In this document: one piece after another, positions 9,575-20,120 of the stretch
Position numbering within the stretch: position 1 is the stretch's first letter
Layout of the letters: the number at the start of each line of letters is the position of its first letter
Origin: Collybiopsis luxurians FD-317 M1
Taxonomy: Eukaryota; Basidiomycota; Agaricomycetes; Agaricales; Omphalotaceae
DNA length: 28,087 nucleotides
Reading direction: 5' to 3'
Assembly (NCBI GenBank): GCA_000827265.1
Contig: KN834855.1
Span: forward strand, 68,836 to 96,922
Position numbers and translations under genes: made by a program
The notes under the pieces: generated by a model
Database searches by the model: none
The model's input: only the letters and a program-made list of their open reading frames with translations
What the model was told of the DNA's origin: nothing

Positions 9575-12500
9575 TCATTTCCGGCTGTGTTTTTTGAACA
9601 GCCTAAAAATTCCCTTGAATGCTTTATGGGAAGATTTTTGAGGTGGAGCAATATCTGAGGTAGGAGTGTCAATGTCAGCTCGGATTTTCATCAACTTTTT
9701 GATTCTTCTGATAGTATAAGGGTGCTGCTCTCCTAATGTTTGCTTGGACAGCTCCACAAGTGGCTCTAAGATCTGCAGAGCTTCTTGATGTCTTCCAACT
9801 CTAGAGTATATACCTGCCAGGGTTTCCATTTTAGAGAGAGTCGAAGGATGTTTCTCTCCCAGTAAGTTCCTGCACTTCTCCAATACTGGCTCTTCAATTT
9901 GCAGAGCTTTCTCATTGTTTCCAATGCAAGGAAGGTCTAATGCCAAATTGCCCAGTCTAGCGAGAGTATCTGGGTGTTCTTCTCCCAGTACTGTCTTTGA
10001 CAGTTCTGCCAGTGGCTCTCCAATCTGCAGAGCTTCCTCAAATTTGCCCATTCCAGAGTAGATGTTTGTCAAGGCTTGCATTTCATTGAGAGTATCAGGA
10101 TGGTGCTCTCCCAAAATTTCAATTGACATTTTCACCAGTGGCTCTGAAAGCTGCAGTGCTTCATTGTATCTTCCCAAATGTGAATAGGACATTGCTAAGT
10201 TGGATATTCTATTCATAGTATCAGGATGCTGCTCTCCCAAGATTTGCTTTGATATGTTTACTAAAGGCTCTTGAAGGTGGAAGGCATCATTATATCTTCC
10301 TAAATCAAAGTAATTCCTGGCCAAGTTTTGTATTCTGTAAAGTGTATCAGGATGGTGCTCCCCCATTATCTCTTTTGACATTTCCATCAGCGGCTCTGAA
10401 ATCTTCAGTGCTTCATTATATCTTCCTATGTCTCTGTAGCTAACGACCAAGTTGCCCAGTCTAACTAGAGTATCAGGATGCTGCTCTCCCAAAATTTCCT
10501 TTGACACTTCCACTAGTATGCTCCTAATCCGCAGAGCCTCTAGATACCTTCCAGCTTGAGCATATCTAATTGCCAAATTGTTCAATCTGGCGAGAGTTGT
10601 GGGATGCTGCTCTCCCAATACTTTCTTGGACATCTCCACCAATGGCTCATCAATTAGTAGTGCTTCATTCCATCTTCCCATATTGAAATATTGGTTTGAC
10701 AAGGTATGCATTCCACCGAGAGTCATTGGATGCTCTTCTCCAAATGATTCTTTTGTCATTTTCAAGTAGGACTCTGCCATCTCTAACGCTTCTTTATTTC
10801 TTCCTAGTTTATCCAGAGTGTTTATAACATTGATCATTTGCTTTAGAGTCAGAGGGTGCATCTTCCCATATACTGCCTCTAGTTGATGCCAAAGTGGCTC
10901 CCATAACTCATAGGCTCTGGAAAAATACCCACATTCAAACCACAAATTACCCATAGCTCCCATCGGTGTGTACATCTTCTGTAATTTCAAAGTGAATACA
11001 ATGAGGAACCAGTGACCTTAAAAATGCCATATCTACATCATTCATGGCAATTGCTACAATACTTTGAGCTTCTAGCTGAAAGTCTGCTTGCTTGGCACTC
11101 TCAATGCTGTCTCGAATCCAGTGATGGACTAATGGATGCAATGAATATGTCCCTTCCTTTTCAATACTAATCAGAGAATATGAGCTGATTGTTTGAACAA
11201 TGTTGTCCATCCAAAGTTCATTCCACTCCAATTTTTGTGATGTAAGAAATGACAAAACAGGATAGGCTGCCAAAGTCTCTACTTCTTTTTCCCATCGGAG
11301 ATTATCCAATGCCCTCTGAAATAATTTCCTCGAAATCCCTTCATAGTGATAGAATGAACACAACCTCAGAAATGTTTTACATTGTTCATCCAATTTTTCC
11401 CAGCTAAGATCCCAGGTAGCATAGACTGATGAAGCATATTTTTCAATGCTTTGGGGCAGGCTCCTAGTCATCAATACTAGTTGATGCTGTTCTAATCTGT
11501 GTAGATATGAATCCAAGCAGTTTTGCTGTGATATATAAGAGCCAGCATGCACAAGAGCTAGGGCAAAGTAGTGCAATTTTGCTGCAATCTCAGAGGCTGT
11601 CAATTTCTGCTCTGGAGTAGCCTCATGGTCTTTAATAGCATGCTTCAAAAGTAACTGTAAGCCATCCTCTGGTTCCATGTCCTTTAACATTTTGGACTTG
11701 ATGCTGATCTGTTTGAGGGTACTATTCCTCGAAGTAACAATAATGTTACCATGACTAGACTGTGGCAGAAACTTCCCCAAGTCAAGGTCATGATCATCAG
11801 CATTATCATAGAGAATTATCCATTCTTCTTGATGCTGTGAAAGCCATCTAAGTCCAGCTTCCCAGTTGCTGAACTCACCAAGTCCATTCTTGAGAGCAAT
11901 ATCATAGTAACTTGCCATGATGGATTCTTCAGAGTTTGCAGTAATCATGTAGGATTGAGTAAACCTTTAAATGGAGAGAGTTATTCTTCCAGACATCCAT
12001 TCTCATAACTTGAAACACTGCTACCTTTTTCTGAATGTATTCATGAACTTCAAAGCAGTTTGAGTCTTTCCTGCTCCTCCTATCCCATAAAGAACAAATA
12101 TTTNNNNNNNNNNNNNNNNNNNNNNNNNNNNNNNNNNNNNNNNNNNNNNNNNNNNNNNNNNNNNNNNNNNNNNNNNNNNNNNNNNNNNNNNNNNNNNNNN
12201 NNNNNNNNNNNNNNNNNNNNNNNNNNNNNNNNNNNNNNNNNNNNNNNNNNNNNNNNNNNNNNNNNNNNNNNNNNNNNNNNNNNNNNNNNNNNNNNNNNNN
12301 NNNNNNNNNNNNNNNNNNNNNNNNNNNNNNNNNNNNNNNNNNNNNNNNNNNNNNNNNNNNNNNNNNNNNNNNNNNNNNNNNNNNNNNNNNNNNNNNNNNN
12401 NNNNNNNNNNNNNNNNTTGATGCTCCAGAAAAATAGTCTCCTCTGTAACGATTTACATTAACTTCAAACTGTTACACTAGTGTCAGTACTGACGAGTAGT

Positions 12501-12783
12501 GTATGGCAGATGCCGGAATATTTTGTTCTGGACTGGACATATGTGCAGTTACATGTGATGCTCCAGGAAAAATAGCACCTCTGTAACAATTTATGTTTAC
12601 TTTCAACCGAATTCACAATTTTGTGTGTCTTCACTGACGGATTGTGTGTGACATTACTCCCAGAGCTCTGAACATGTTGTTGCAGATCGGAAATAGGTGA
12701 ATGAACAGTTTGTTGACTTCTAAGGTGATGGAGAACATTAGATATTTTCGTATTGATCAAAATTTTCCCCACCTATTGGCCAT
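9575..12783 (-). pseudogene. NLR1: NB-ARC-TPR STAND protein, frameshifted, with assembly gap
   Basis: The model follows NLR2: a possible 11-nt first exon (12783-12773, ATGGCCAATAG|GTGGGG), a leader exon of which only 12417-12442 remains beside the gap, a P-loop exon ending at 12025 (GIGGAGKTQ visible, where the other copies have GMGGAGKTQ), a 60-bp intron (11965-12024), and a large exon from 11964. The NB-ARC portion has WIILYDNADD (Walker B-like), NIIVTSRN, ALALVHAGSYIS and a fungal MHD-like HPLVHHW. A one-base insertion at about 10957-10961 (GATGGGAGCTATGG against GATGGAACTATGG in NLR3) ends translation at VHTDGSYG just before the TPR region. The ten TPRs and basic tail remain open in the next frame down to 9575. 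The product would be an NB-ARC domain without sensor repeats unless the insertion is a sequencing error. Confidence 0.8.
12104..12416. other. Assembly gap (313 N)
   Basis: Unsequenced. By alignment to NLR2 (19433-19690) about 258 bp would be expected here, covering the start of the P-loop exon, the 66-bp intron and most of the leader exon. Confidence 0.95.
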
Positions 12784-12833
12784 TGGGCGGACATTGAACC
12801 TGGGGATCAAACGACCGCCAAGGGTTCTACATC

Positions 12834-12842
12834 TTATTTATA
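12834..12842 (-). promoter_or_regulatory. TATA box, NLR1
   Basis: The minus strand reads GGGTATAAATAAGATG, about 50 bp before the first ATG (12783). It is conserved in position in NLR2 and NLR3. Confidence 0.55.
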
Positions 12843-13462
12843 CCCGCCAGCGGTTGATTAGATACAATTATCATCATATAATCATGCATTCACCACTTGA
12901 CATTCCATTCAGATGATGCTGTACTAATGAATTGAAAGCGATGTATCGCACACCTCCAGATATTCAGTCCATCAACCTTTCTGCCGCCCTCCGACACTTG
13001 TCGGAAAATTGGGCAGGTAGGAGGGTTCTTGGTTACTGACTTATTGCAACACATTGGGATCAAATACCGATCACTCTATATCCACTCAAAGCCATGCCGG
13101 AGTGGCTGAATGCAAGCACGTTTCATATCCACAGCTCATGCGCTTGAAATTTAAGCGGCTTCATACATCCATAATTCACACATTTTACCAAAACCTCGCA
13201 ATACTTGTTAGCATACAATACAGTCAGTGGGAAAACAGCATTTCAAGTTATTCTCTCCTCTCACTCTCCTGCTGTATCACAGGGACGGCCCGAGTGTGAA
13301 TACAAGGCTATGAAACCCAATGTTCCAGCATCAAGCGTGCATGCGAATGTGAGAAAGGCATGCGGTGAGTCCGAGGGTGAAAAGATAGGATTAGAATTAT
13401 GATTGCAATGTGATGATAACCCCTCGGACGAAAGCCAAAGAAAAAGAAACAAGAACACTCAC
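12843..13462. other. Spacer between NLR1 promoter and ALDH2 remnant
   Basis: The upstream region of NLR1 followed by a truncated intron of ALDH2. It contains the near-perfect palindrome CCGACACTTGTCGG at 12991-13004, about 150 bp upstream of the TATA box, and the empty insertion site GTCAGTGGG near 13222 that is occupied by a TIR element in the next unit. The missing ALDH C-terminal exons cannot be found here. Confidence 0.5.
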
Positions 13463-15266
13463 CTCTCACTAACCGAATCACAAGCCTTCCTAACAAACCC
13501 CTCCTCCTCCAAGTCCACGATTGTCAAAATCAGTCCAAACGTCTCAGATTCCAATAACACATCCCCTTCTTTTACCAAAACAACCGTCGGCTTGACCTTC
13601 AACACTTCCTCATCCATGCGACCTCCCATGAGGATCTTTCCTCCCGTCTTGTCGAGGAGGCCTAATTGGGACATTTTAAGCCGAAACCGTAACCAAAGCC
13701 AAAGCCAAAGCCAAAAAAGACAAGAAGAACACATAATAAGAACATATAATACATGTATAACATACAACTTTGATCCTATTAAAATGTTGCAAATCAATGA
13801 TATACGCATACAAATCCGACCCCAACGCGACGCCTTGATTAGCGGGGTGCATCTCCTCGTACACCTTCTTCAACCCCTCAATGTACCGCGGGGCTGATGA
13901 GGACGTAGTCGGGTGATACACAGATCTAGATAACGAATCAAGATATTAAGTTTTTTAGTTATCCGGTCATGAGTAAAAGGTTTGGTCGGGGAGGATGGAA
14001 TGGAGGGAGAGGATATATGGCAGGAAGTGAAGTAAATATTCGGTTCCACACATGTAGCGCATTGTATCGTATCATATAACATTCGAGAAACGTAGGAGGT
14101 ACATGCACCTGTCCACAACTTGTCACCTCCCCCCACATCGTCCTTTTTGGCGCAAGCTCCAAATCGCATTTCGGATCAACGATCATGGGAGACTTGCCCC
14201 ACAACTCACGAGGGTGAGAGGGGCAAGTTGTTTAGCAGCTGCAGCAGCGATGATGTGTGCGACGGTTCCGTTTCCTGTGTAGAAGACTACAAACAACCGA
14301 AGAGGAAGGGATCAGTCAATCCATCCATCCATCCATCCAAGTCATTGATAAAACAGGTTGAAGGTATAGGAGATATGAGGGTTCTAATCATAGGACCACG
14401 ATAACCGGAACAGCGATACATAGACAAAACAACCTTGGATGGAATGAACTCTCGAACAAAAAACTCAAAACGTACTATGATCCCATTTCAACTCCAACAC
14501 CTTCGTCATCTCCGGAACACCTCAACGCACCACCCTAATCACATCCTGGTCGAGAAATTTCGGTAGGAGTTGTTGGAGTAGTTGGACACGACTTCACTGA
14601 GTTTGAGGCATACGGCTGCAGTGGCGCCTATCGTAGCTTAGATCTATGTTCCCGAGTTCTGAATATCATATAGATCATGATACGCGGATGGGAATTGAAA
14701 TAGCATGTATGGATGGAGCGAGGGGATCATTCTTGTTTGACAAGAATGGGTAGACCACAAATACATGGAATTAGCATCCGAGCAAAAGCAGGTTGACAAA
14801 ATACGCACTAAGGACTAATAGAAAGCACTGCCCCCTTTGGCGTAGGCACCACCTTGGGCTTCAACGCCTTCTGCGCTTCCGAAAAATCCACACGCCCCGT
14901 ATAACTCTTCTCCCTCACCCCCTCCAGTACCCTCCTCGCTGAAATAATCGCTATAGCAATCATAGGGTTGATTTCACCAATGTAGCATTTGAACGCAGGT
15001 TTTCTGAAGTCGACTTGATGGCGGGGGCAAAGGATTGGCAGTTTTCTTGGAGCATGCAGGCGAGTTGGAGGAGGAAATTATGGCGGTAGGGGAGAGGGAG
15101 GGATTTTAGAGAGGTCAAGGCAGGGCGGAGGAAGGCATGAGTCTAGATATCTGGATGAGAGGGTAATTAGTTTGAAGAAGGATAGACGAAGGGACTAGAA
15201 ATTACCGTTGAAATATCTGACAAGGGTGTATCAATCGTCGGGCGAGTAGGAAAGCTTCCGAGTCAT
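13463..15266 (-). pseudogene. Class-3 ALDH remnant, copy 2
   Basis: Minus-strand order: DTPLSDIST, THAFLRPALTSLKSLPLPYR, FKCYIGEINPMIAIAIISAR, YTGRVDF, GATAAVCLKLSEV, LPKFLDQDVIRVVR, GVPEMTKVLELKWDH, GNGTVAHIIAAAAA, GKSPMIVDPKCDLELAPKRT, TSCGQ|ICVSPDYVL, YIEGLKKVYEEMHPANQG, LYAYIIDLQHFNRIK, LGLLDKTGGKILMGGR, SETFGLILTIV. The last exon ends at a GTGAGT donor (13463) and nothing follows. Lesions: a frameshift between the Met start (15266) and DTPL, a frameshift before FKCYIG, a frameshift after SEV (shared with copy 3), TGA inside VVR*GVPE, a frameshift before GKSPM, and an 11-bp deletion in the VSPAALPRY region. ETFG replaces the usual EEIFGP. It is a multiply dead gene. Its introns carry (CATC)n at 14321-14339 and (CCAAAG)n at 13692-13714. 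Confidence 0.85.
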
Positions 15267-15480
15267 TGTGAGCGTAGTTCAGTATCATTGCAGAAAAAGG
15301 ATACTCGTAGGAAAGGCTGTTAAGCAAGCTCTTATATAGAGGTGCGGGTAAAAAAGAATGCTTCCGTGTCGTTACGGCGTCGCGATCTTAAGTACCATTG
15401 AAAACGGGAAAGACGTAGAGATAGGATAGGTCATTAAACCTTTATATAGGGGTGCGAGTAAAGGAGCCATAACGATCATG
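15267..15480 (-). repeat. Duplicated ALDH 5' region with two TATA elements
   Basis: The stretch from about 15250 to 15355 matches the 5' region of ALDH copy 3 (22590-22690). From about 15356 it continues into a second 5' region matching ALDH copy 1 (8030-8150: AATGCTTCCGTGTC, TACGGCGTCGCGATCTTAAG). Two TATA elements result, at 15332-15338 and 15441-15447. The arrangement looks like a recombination scar between two ALDH paralogues. Confidence 0.65.
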
Positions 15481-16238
15481 GTAGTGAATGATGACGGTTG
15501 AAAAAGTGCGGTTACTACACAAAGCCGTCCGGGCCGGTGATGTTTAAACGCCGACGGAGCGAATTTCCGTCCTCCTTGAGGATCTCTCTTCCTCAATCCA
15601 CTTCCAATATGTTCCCCGCCTCAAAACCAGTGCCGCTTGGATTTAAATGGTCGGATATATATTGAGATAGAGTAACCGAACAAGCAGATTATTCATGAGT
15701 GAAAATAAGTAATAGCGACGCGAAGTAAAGAATCAGAGCCAACGCTTAGAGCAACGGCCCACGGGCAATCTAACAATGAGAATCTTTGACATTATATTCC
15801 AGCCTGGCAAACGGCAATGGCGAAGTACAATCAGTCAAGACTCAAGGACCAGTTCCTCCCGACTGCACGATCGACACTTCATAACGTCCATGAACGACCA
15901 GAATAAATAGTTCGGTCCAAGTCGGCCTCTTTTAAAATTTACAACACTTGTGTTTGCTCGTGTCTGAAGATAAATTCTACGCATGGGTATAATGGCCAAG
16001 ATAGACTCATGCCAATGAGATTACGAAAGCCTTCAGCGAGTGCAAGTTTGTATTCAAGTTCTTTCTACTCCGCTTCTTTTCCTCTGACCGAGGTTTAACT
16101 CATTAACTTGAGCTTTGTACCAATACTTTTGAACACCACGACAACTGCCAGAAACCGGTTTTTCATCCCGGCCTTAGTTGACGCTTAAGTTTAGAAAGGT
16201 TACTACACTCCAAAAGATATTACCTACCTTTCCCCGTT

Positions 16239-16469
16239 ATGTCTCAACCACAGCGCCGGTACTACCGAGTGGCCAAGGTCTCACAAAAGTTATTACGTCC
16301 TGCGGCAAAGATCTATAAACGAATTCAAGTTGTTCACGATTTACTTTCAATACGCTCTGTTAAAACAGAAAAATTTAATGGACAGTTCATATACAAAGGA
16401 TTTTTGATTCTGGTTACAAGTGAAAATGGTGTACATAGTATAGCGACCTACCAACCGAAAAATAAATAA
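16239..16469 (+). CDS. Short conserved ORF of unknown status (76 codons)
   Basis: An ATG-initiated plus-strand frame, basic (many Lys and Arg), beginning MSQPQRRYYRVAKVSQKLL and ending ATYQPKNK. Copies 1 and 3 of the same spacer carry a stop or a frameshift, so if this ever was a gene or an exon it survives only here. It may equally be non-coding sequence that is open by chance. No domain or splice context is recognised. Confidence 0.25.
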   Translation: MSQPQRRYYRVAKVSQKLLRPAAKIYKRIQVVHDLLSIRSVKTEKFNGQFIYKGFLILVTSENGVHSIATYQPKNK

Positions 16470-16826
16470 AAAAGAGAACATAATACGGAATCACCCACCC
16501 CAAGAAACAATGAACAATCAGCACACACAATAAATAACGAAGTATCTCATTCAAACCTAGGTCCTAAATACAAGGTTTGCATGGCCTCCTTTGCCCTAGC
16601 CTGTCTTGTAGACAAAGGTAGAACATACACACTGATACTGAGCCTGAGGCTCTGAGCTAGTGCAATTCTCAGATAGACCGTGCCAGAAAGTGATTGCAAG
16701 TATATATCTCCATATATCAAGCAACCGCCATCGCTGTATTCCATTCGCTGCCAGACAAATTAACCGATCACTATAAAAAAAGAAAAAATCGCATAAAAAA
16801 TAGGAAAGGTGTTCAAGCACAAAACA

Positions 16827-16832
16827 TTTATT
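16827..16832 (-). terminator. Polyadenylation signal, NLR2
   Basis: AATAAA on the minus strand about 80 bp downstream of the NLR2 stop codon. Confidence 0.55.
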
Positions 16833-16913
16833 GAAGAGTGAAGTTTGTATTAGCTTCATATGTATTCTGACACAGGCATTGGAGCTAATACCACAATTAT
16901 CATTTTATGGGAA

Positions 16914-19900
16914 TCATTTCCTGCTGTGTTTTTTGAACAGCCTAAGGATTTCCTTGAATGCTTTATGGGAAGATTTTTTAGGTGGAGCAATATCTAAGGT
17001 AGGAGTGTCAATGTCAGCTCGGATTTCCATTAACTTTTCCATTCTTCTGATAGTATAAGGGTGCTGCTCTCCTAATGTTTGCTTAGACATCTCCACAAGT
17101 GGCTCTAAGATCTGCAGAGCTTCTTGATGTCTTCCAACTCTAGAGTATATGCCTGCCAAGGTTCCCATTGCAATGAGAGTCGAAGGATGCTGCTCCCCCA
17201 GTAATTTCCTGCACTTCTCCAATACTGGCTCTCCAATTTCCAGAGCTTTCTCATTGTTTCCAATGTAAGAGAGGTATAATGCCAAATTGCCCAGTCTAGT
17301 GAGAGTATGTGGGTGTTCTTCTCCCAGTACTGTCTTTGACAGCTCTGCCAGTGGCTCTCCAATCTGCAGAGCTTCCTCAAATTTGCCCATTCCAGAGTAG
17401 ATGTTTGCCAAGTGATGCATTTTGCTGAGAGTATTGGGATGGTGCTCTCCCAAAATTTCCATTGACATTTTCACCAGTGGCTCTGAAAGCTGCAGTGCTT
17501 CATTGTATCTTCCTGAATATGAATAAAACAGTGCTAAGTTGGATATTCTTTCCATAGTAAGAGGGTGCCGCTCTCCCAAGATTTGCTTTGATATGTTTAC
17601 TAAAGGCTCTTCAAGGTGTAGGGCATCATTATATCTTCCTAAATCAAAGTAATCCCGGGCCAAGTTATGTATTCTTCCCAGTGTATGAGGATGTTGCTCC
17701 CCCATTATCTCCTTTGATATTTCCACTAGTGGCTCTGAAATCTGTAGTGCTTCATTATATCTTCCTATCTCACTGTAGATGACTGCCAAGTTACCCAGTC
17801 TACCTAGGGTATCAGGATGCTGCTCTCCCAAAATTTCCTTTGATACCTCCACTAGCATGCTTCTAATCTGCAGAGACTCTAGATACCTGCCAACTTGACA
17901 ATATCTAACTGCTAAATTTTGCAATCTGGTGAGAGTGTCCGGATGCTGCTCTCCCAATACTTTCTTGGACATCTCTACCAATGGCTCATCAATTAGTAGT
18001 GCTTCATTCCATCTTCCTATATTAGAATATTCAATTGACAAGGTATGCATTCCATTGAGAGTCATTGGATCCTCCTCTCCAAAGGATTCTTTTGTCATTT
18101 TCAAATGGGACTCTGCCAGCTCTAATGCTTCTTTATTTCTTCCTAATCCGTCCAGAGTTTTTATAACATTGTCTATTTGATTTAGAGTCAGAGGGTCCAT
18201 ATTCCCATATATTCCCTCTAGTTGATGCCACAATGGTTCCCATACATCATAGGCTCTGGTAAAGTACCCAAATTTATACCACAAATGACCCATAGCTCTA
18301 TCAGTGTGCTTATCTTCTGTAATCCCAAAGTGAATACAATGAGGAACAAGTGACCTTAAAAATGCAAAGTCTGCATTTTCCATGGAAATTGCTACCACAC
18401 TTTGAGCTGCTAGCTGGAAGTCTCTTTGCTTGACACTCTCAATGCTGTCTCGAATCCATTGATGAACTAATGGATGCAAAGAATATGTTCCTTCCCTTTC
18501 AATGCTGATCAGAGAATAGGAACTTATTGTCTCAACAATGTTGTCCATCCAAATGTCATCCCACTCCAATTTTCGTGATGTTAAAAATGACAGAACAGAA
18601 TAGGCAGCTAAACTCTCTACATCTTCTTCCCTTGAGAGATTATGTAATGCCTTCCGAAATAATTTTCTTGGAATACCTTCATAGTGATAGCATGAACACA
18701 GTCTCAGAAATGTTTGGCACTGTTCATCCAATTTTTTCCAACTAAGATCCCAAGTGGCATAGACTGACAGAGAATACTTGTCAATACTTTGGGGAAGACT
18801 CTTTGTCATCAATACTAGTTGATGCTGTTCCAATTTGTGAAGATATGAATCTAAGCAGTTTTGCTGTGATATATAAGAACCAGCATGGACAAGAGCTAGG
18901 GCAAAGTAATGTAATTTTGCTGCAATGTCAGAGGCTGTCAATTTCTGCTCTGGAGTAGCCTCGTGGTCTTTAATAGCATGCTTCAAAAGTAACTGTAAGC
19001 CATCCTCTGGTTCCATGTCCTTTAACATTTTGGACTTGATGCTGATCTGTTTGAGGGTACTATTCCTCGAAGTAACAATAAGATTACCATGACTAGACTG
19101 AGGCAGAAACTTCCCCAAGTCAAGGTCAGGATCATCAGCATTATCATAGAGAATTATCCATTCTTCTTGATGCTGTGAAAGCCATCTAAGTCCAGCTTCC
19201 CAGTTGCTGAACTCATCAAGTCCATGCTTGAGAGCAATATCATAGTAACTTGCCTTAATGGACTCTTCAGAGTTTGCAGTAATCATGTAGCATTGAGTAA
19301 ACCTTCAAAGGGAGAGAGTTATTCTCCATTCTCAAAGTTTCAAACACTGCTACCTTTTTCTGAATGTATTTATGAACTTCAAAGCAGTTTGAGTCTTTCC
19401 TGCTCCTCCCATCCCATAAAGAACAAATATTTTTCTTTCATGAGCTTTACTTGAAGAAGACTCAACACTGAAATAAGTTTCGAGCTCTGAGAGAATATCC
19501 TTTCTCCCTGTATAAAATGGAGAGACTGGACCAAGGTCAGTCATGCCTGCAGTGAATCCTTTTAGTTCCTTTCAGTAAATAAATCCTAGCATGTTAAAAT
19601 GGAGGATGTTACCAGCTGGAGCAGTTGGAACAGCATTTTCTTTAGGTCTAGCTGCTCCATTTATGTTGACGTTTCCACGGATGGTAAAGTTTGATGCTCC
19701 AGAAAAATAGTCTCCTCTGTAAAGATTTACATTAACTTCAAACTGTTACAATACCTAGTGTCAGTACTGACGAGTAGTGTGTGGCAGGTGCCCGAATATT
19801 TTGTTCTGGACTGGACATATGTGCAGTCACGTATGATGTTCCAGGAAAAATTGCACCTCTATAAAAATTTATGTTTATCTTCAACTGAATTCACAATTTC

Positions 19901-20061
19901 GTGTGTCATCACTGACGGATTGTGTGTGACATTACTTCCAGAGCTCCGAACATGTTGTTGCAGACCGGAAATAGGTGAATGAACAGTTTGTTGACTTCTA
20001 AGGTGATGGAGAACATTAGTTATTTTCGTATTGATCAAAATTTTTCCCACCTATCGGCCAT
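16914..20061 (-). CDS. NLR2: intact NB-ARC-TPR STAND receptor-like protein
   Basis: Exon model: 20061-20051 (tentative, ATGGCCGATAG), 19716-19613 (leader), 19546-19354 (P-loop), 19302-16914, about 898 residues. The leader reads GDYFSGASNFTIRGNVNIN and joins through a 66-bp intron (GTAACA...CTGCAG) exactly in phase to GMTDLGPVSPFYTGR. A 51-bp intron then gives RKR|FTQCYMITANS. Domains: F-x-GA-x-NFTI leader (5-38); NB-ARC with P-loop GMGGAGKT (83-90), Walker B-like WIILYDNADD (151-160), NLIVTSRN, ALALVHAGSYIS; winged-helix region ATWDLSWKKLD; MHD-like HPLVHQW; ten TPRs of 42 residues with the GEQHPDTL signature (about 440-856); basic tail ending KEILRLFKKHSRK. Such STAND proteins are thought to oligomerise after sensing a ligand through the repeats; in fungi some act in nonself recognition. 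No separate effector domain is seen. Weakest points: the first exon and its 334-bp intron. Confidence 0.88.
19690..19897 (-). repeat. Local duplication of the leader-exon start
   Basis: About 62 bp at 19690-19752 (the intron acceptor plus the GDYFSGAS codons) recur in diverged form at 19833-19897, where the acceptor-like TTATAG is followed by codons for RGAIFPGTS. The same pair exists in NLR1 (12417-12478 and about 12557-12617) and NLR3 (26940-27000 and about 27083-27147). The duplication is therefore older than the array. Confidence 0.6.
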
Positions 20062-20111
20062 TGGGCGGAAGTTGAACCTGGGGATCAAATGACCGCCAAG
20101 GGTTCTACATC

Positions 20112-20120
20112 TTATATATA
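20112..20120 (-). promoter_or_regulatory. TATA box, NLR2
   Basis: The minus strand reads GGGTATATATAAGATG, 51 bp before the first ATG (20061). Confidence 0.55.

Larger units (their letters stand above)
7424..14626 (-). repeat. Tandem array unit 1 (ALDH1 - spacer - NLR1)
   Basis: Unit boundaries are set arbitrarily at the CCTATC(A/G)TAGCT block in the ALDH GAIAA exon (7424, 14627, 22439). The period is about 7.2 kb. The NLR stop codons give the same spacing (9575, 16914, 24161). Confidence 0.85.
15481..16913. other. Array spacer 2
   Basis: A close copy of spacer 1 and spacer 3. It contains the intact form of the relic ORF and the NLR2 3' region. No other feature is supported. Confidence 0.6.

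Noticed and set aside
10249..10769. Plus-strand ORFs opposite the TPR region of NLR1 (and equivalents in NLR2 and NLR3)
   Set aside because: They are regular antisense shadows of the 42-codon TPR repeats and recur with the same spacing as the repeats.
10940..10990. A mini-intron to explain the NLR1 frame change
   Set aside because: The only GT...AG pair nearby would give an intron under 20 bp. The alignment with NLR3 shows a single inserted base instead.
12060..12461. Plus-strand ORF spanning the N gap
   Set aside because: It is open only because the gap has no stops.
13054..13897. Plus-strand ORFs over the ALDH2 3' end, rich in Ser, Asn and Thr
   Set aside because: They are antisense to ALDH exons and intron. 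Similar ORFs appear in copy 3 only because the DNA is duplicated.
14321..14339. (CATC)n tract as a possible functional repeat
   Set aside because: A short intronic microsatellite, also seen in copy 3 near 22132-22152; nothing suggests function.
19859..20050. 63-codon minus-strand frame starting with GTG just after the tentative NLR2 first exon
   Set aside because: It has no ATG start and lies inside the proposed first intron. NLR2 and NLR3 end it with TAG just before the acceptor-like site. In NLR1 it stays open, so a role as an exon in an older form cannot be fully excluded.
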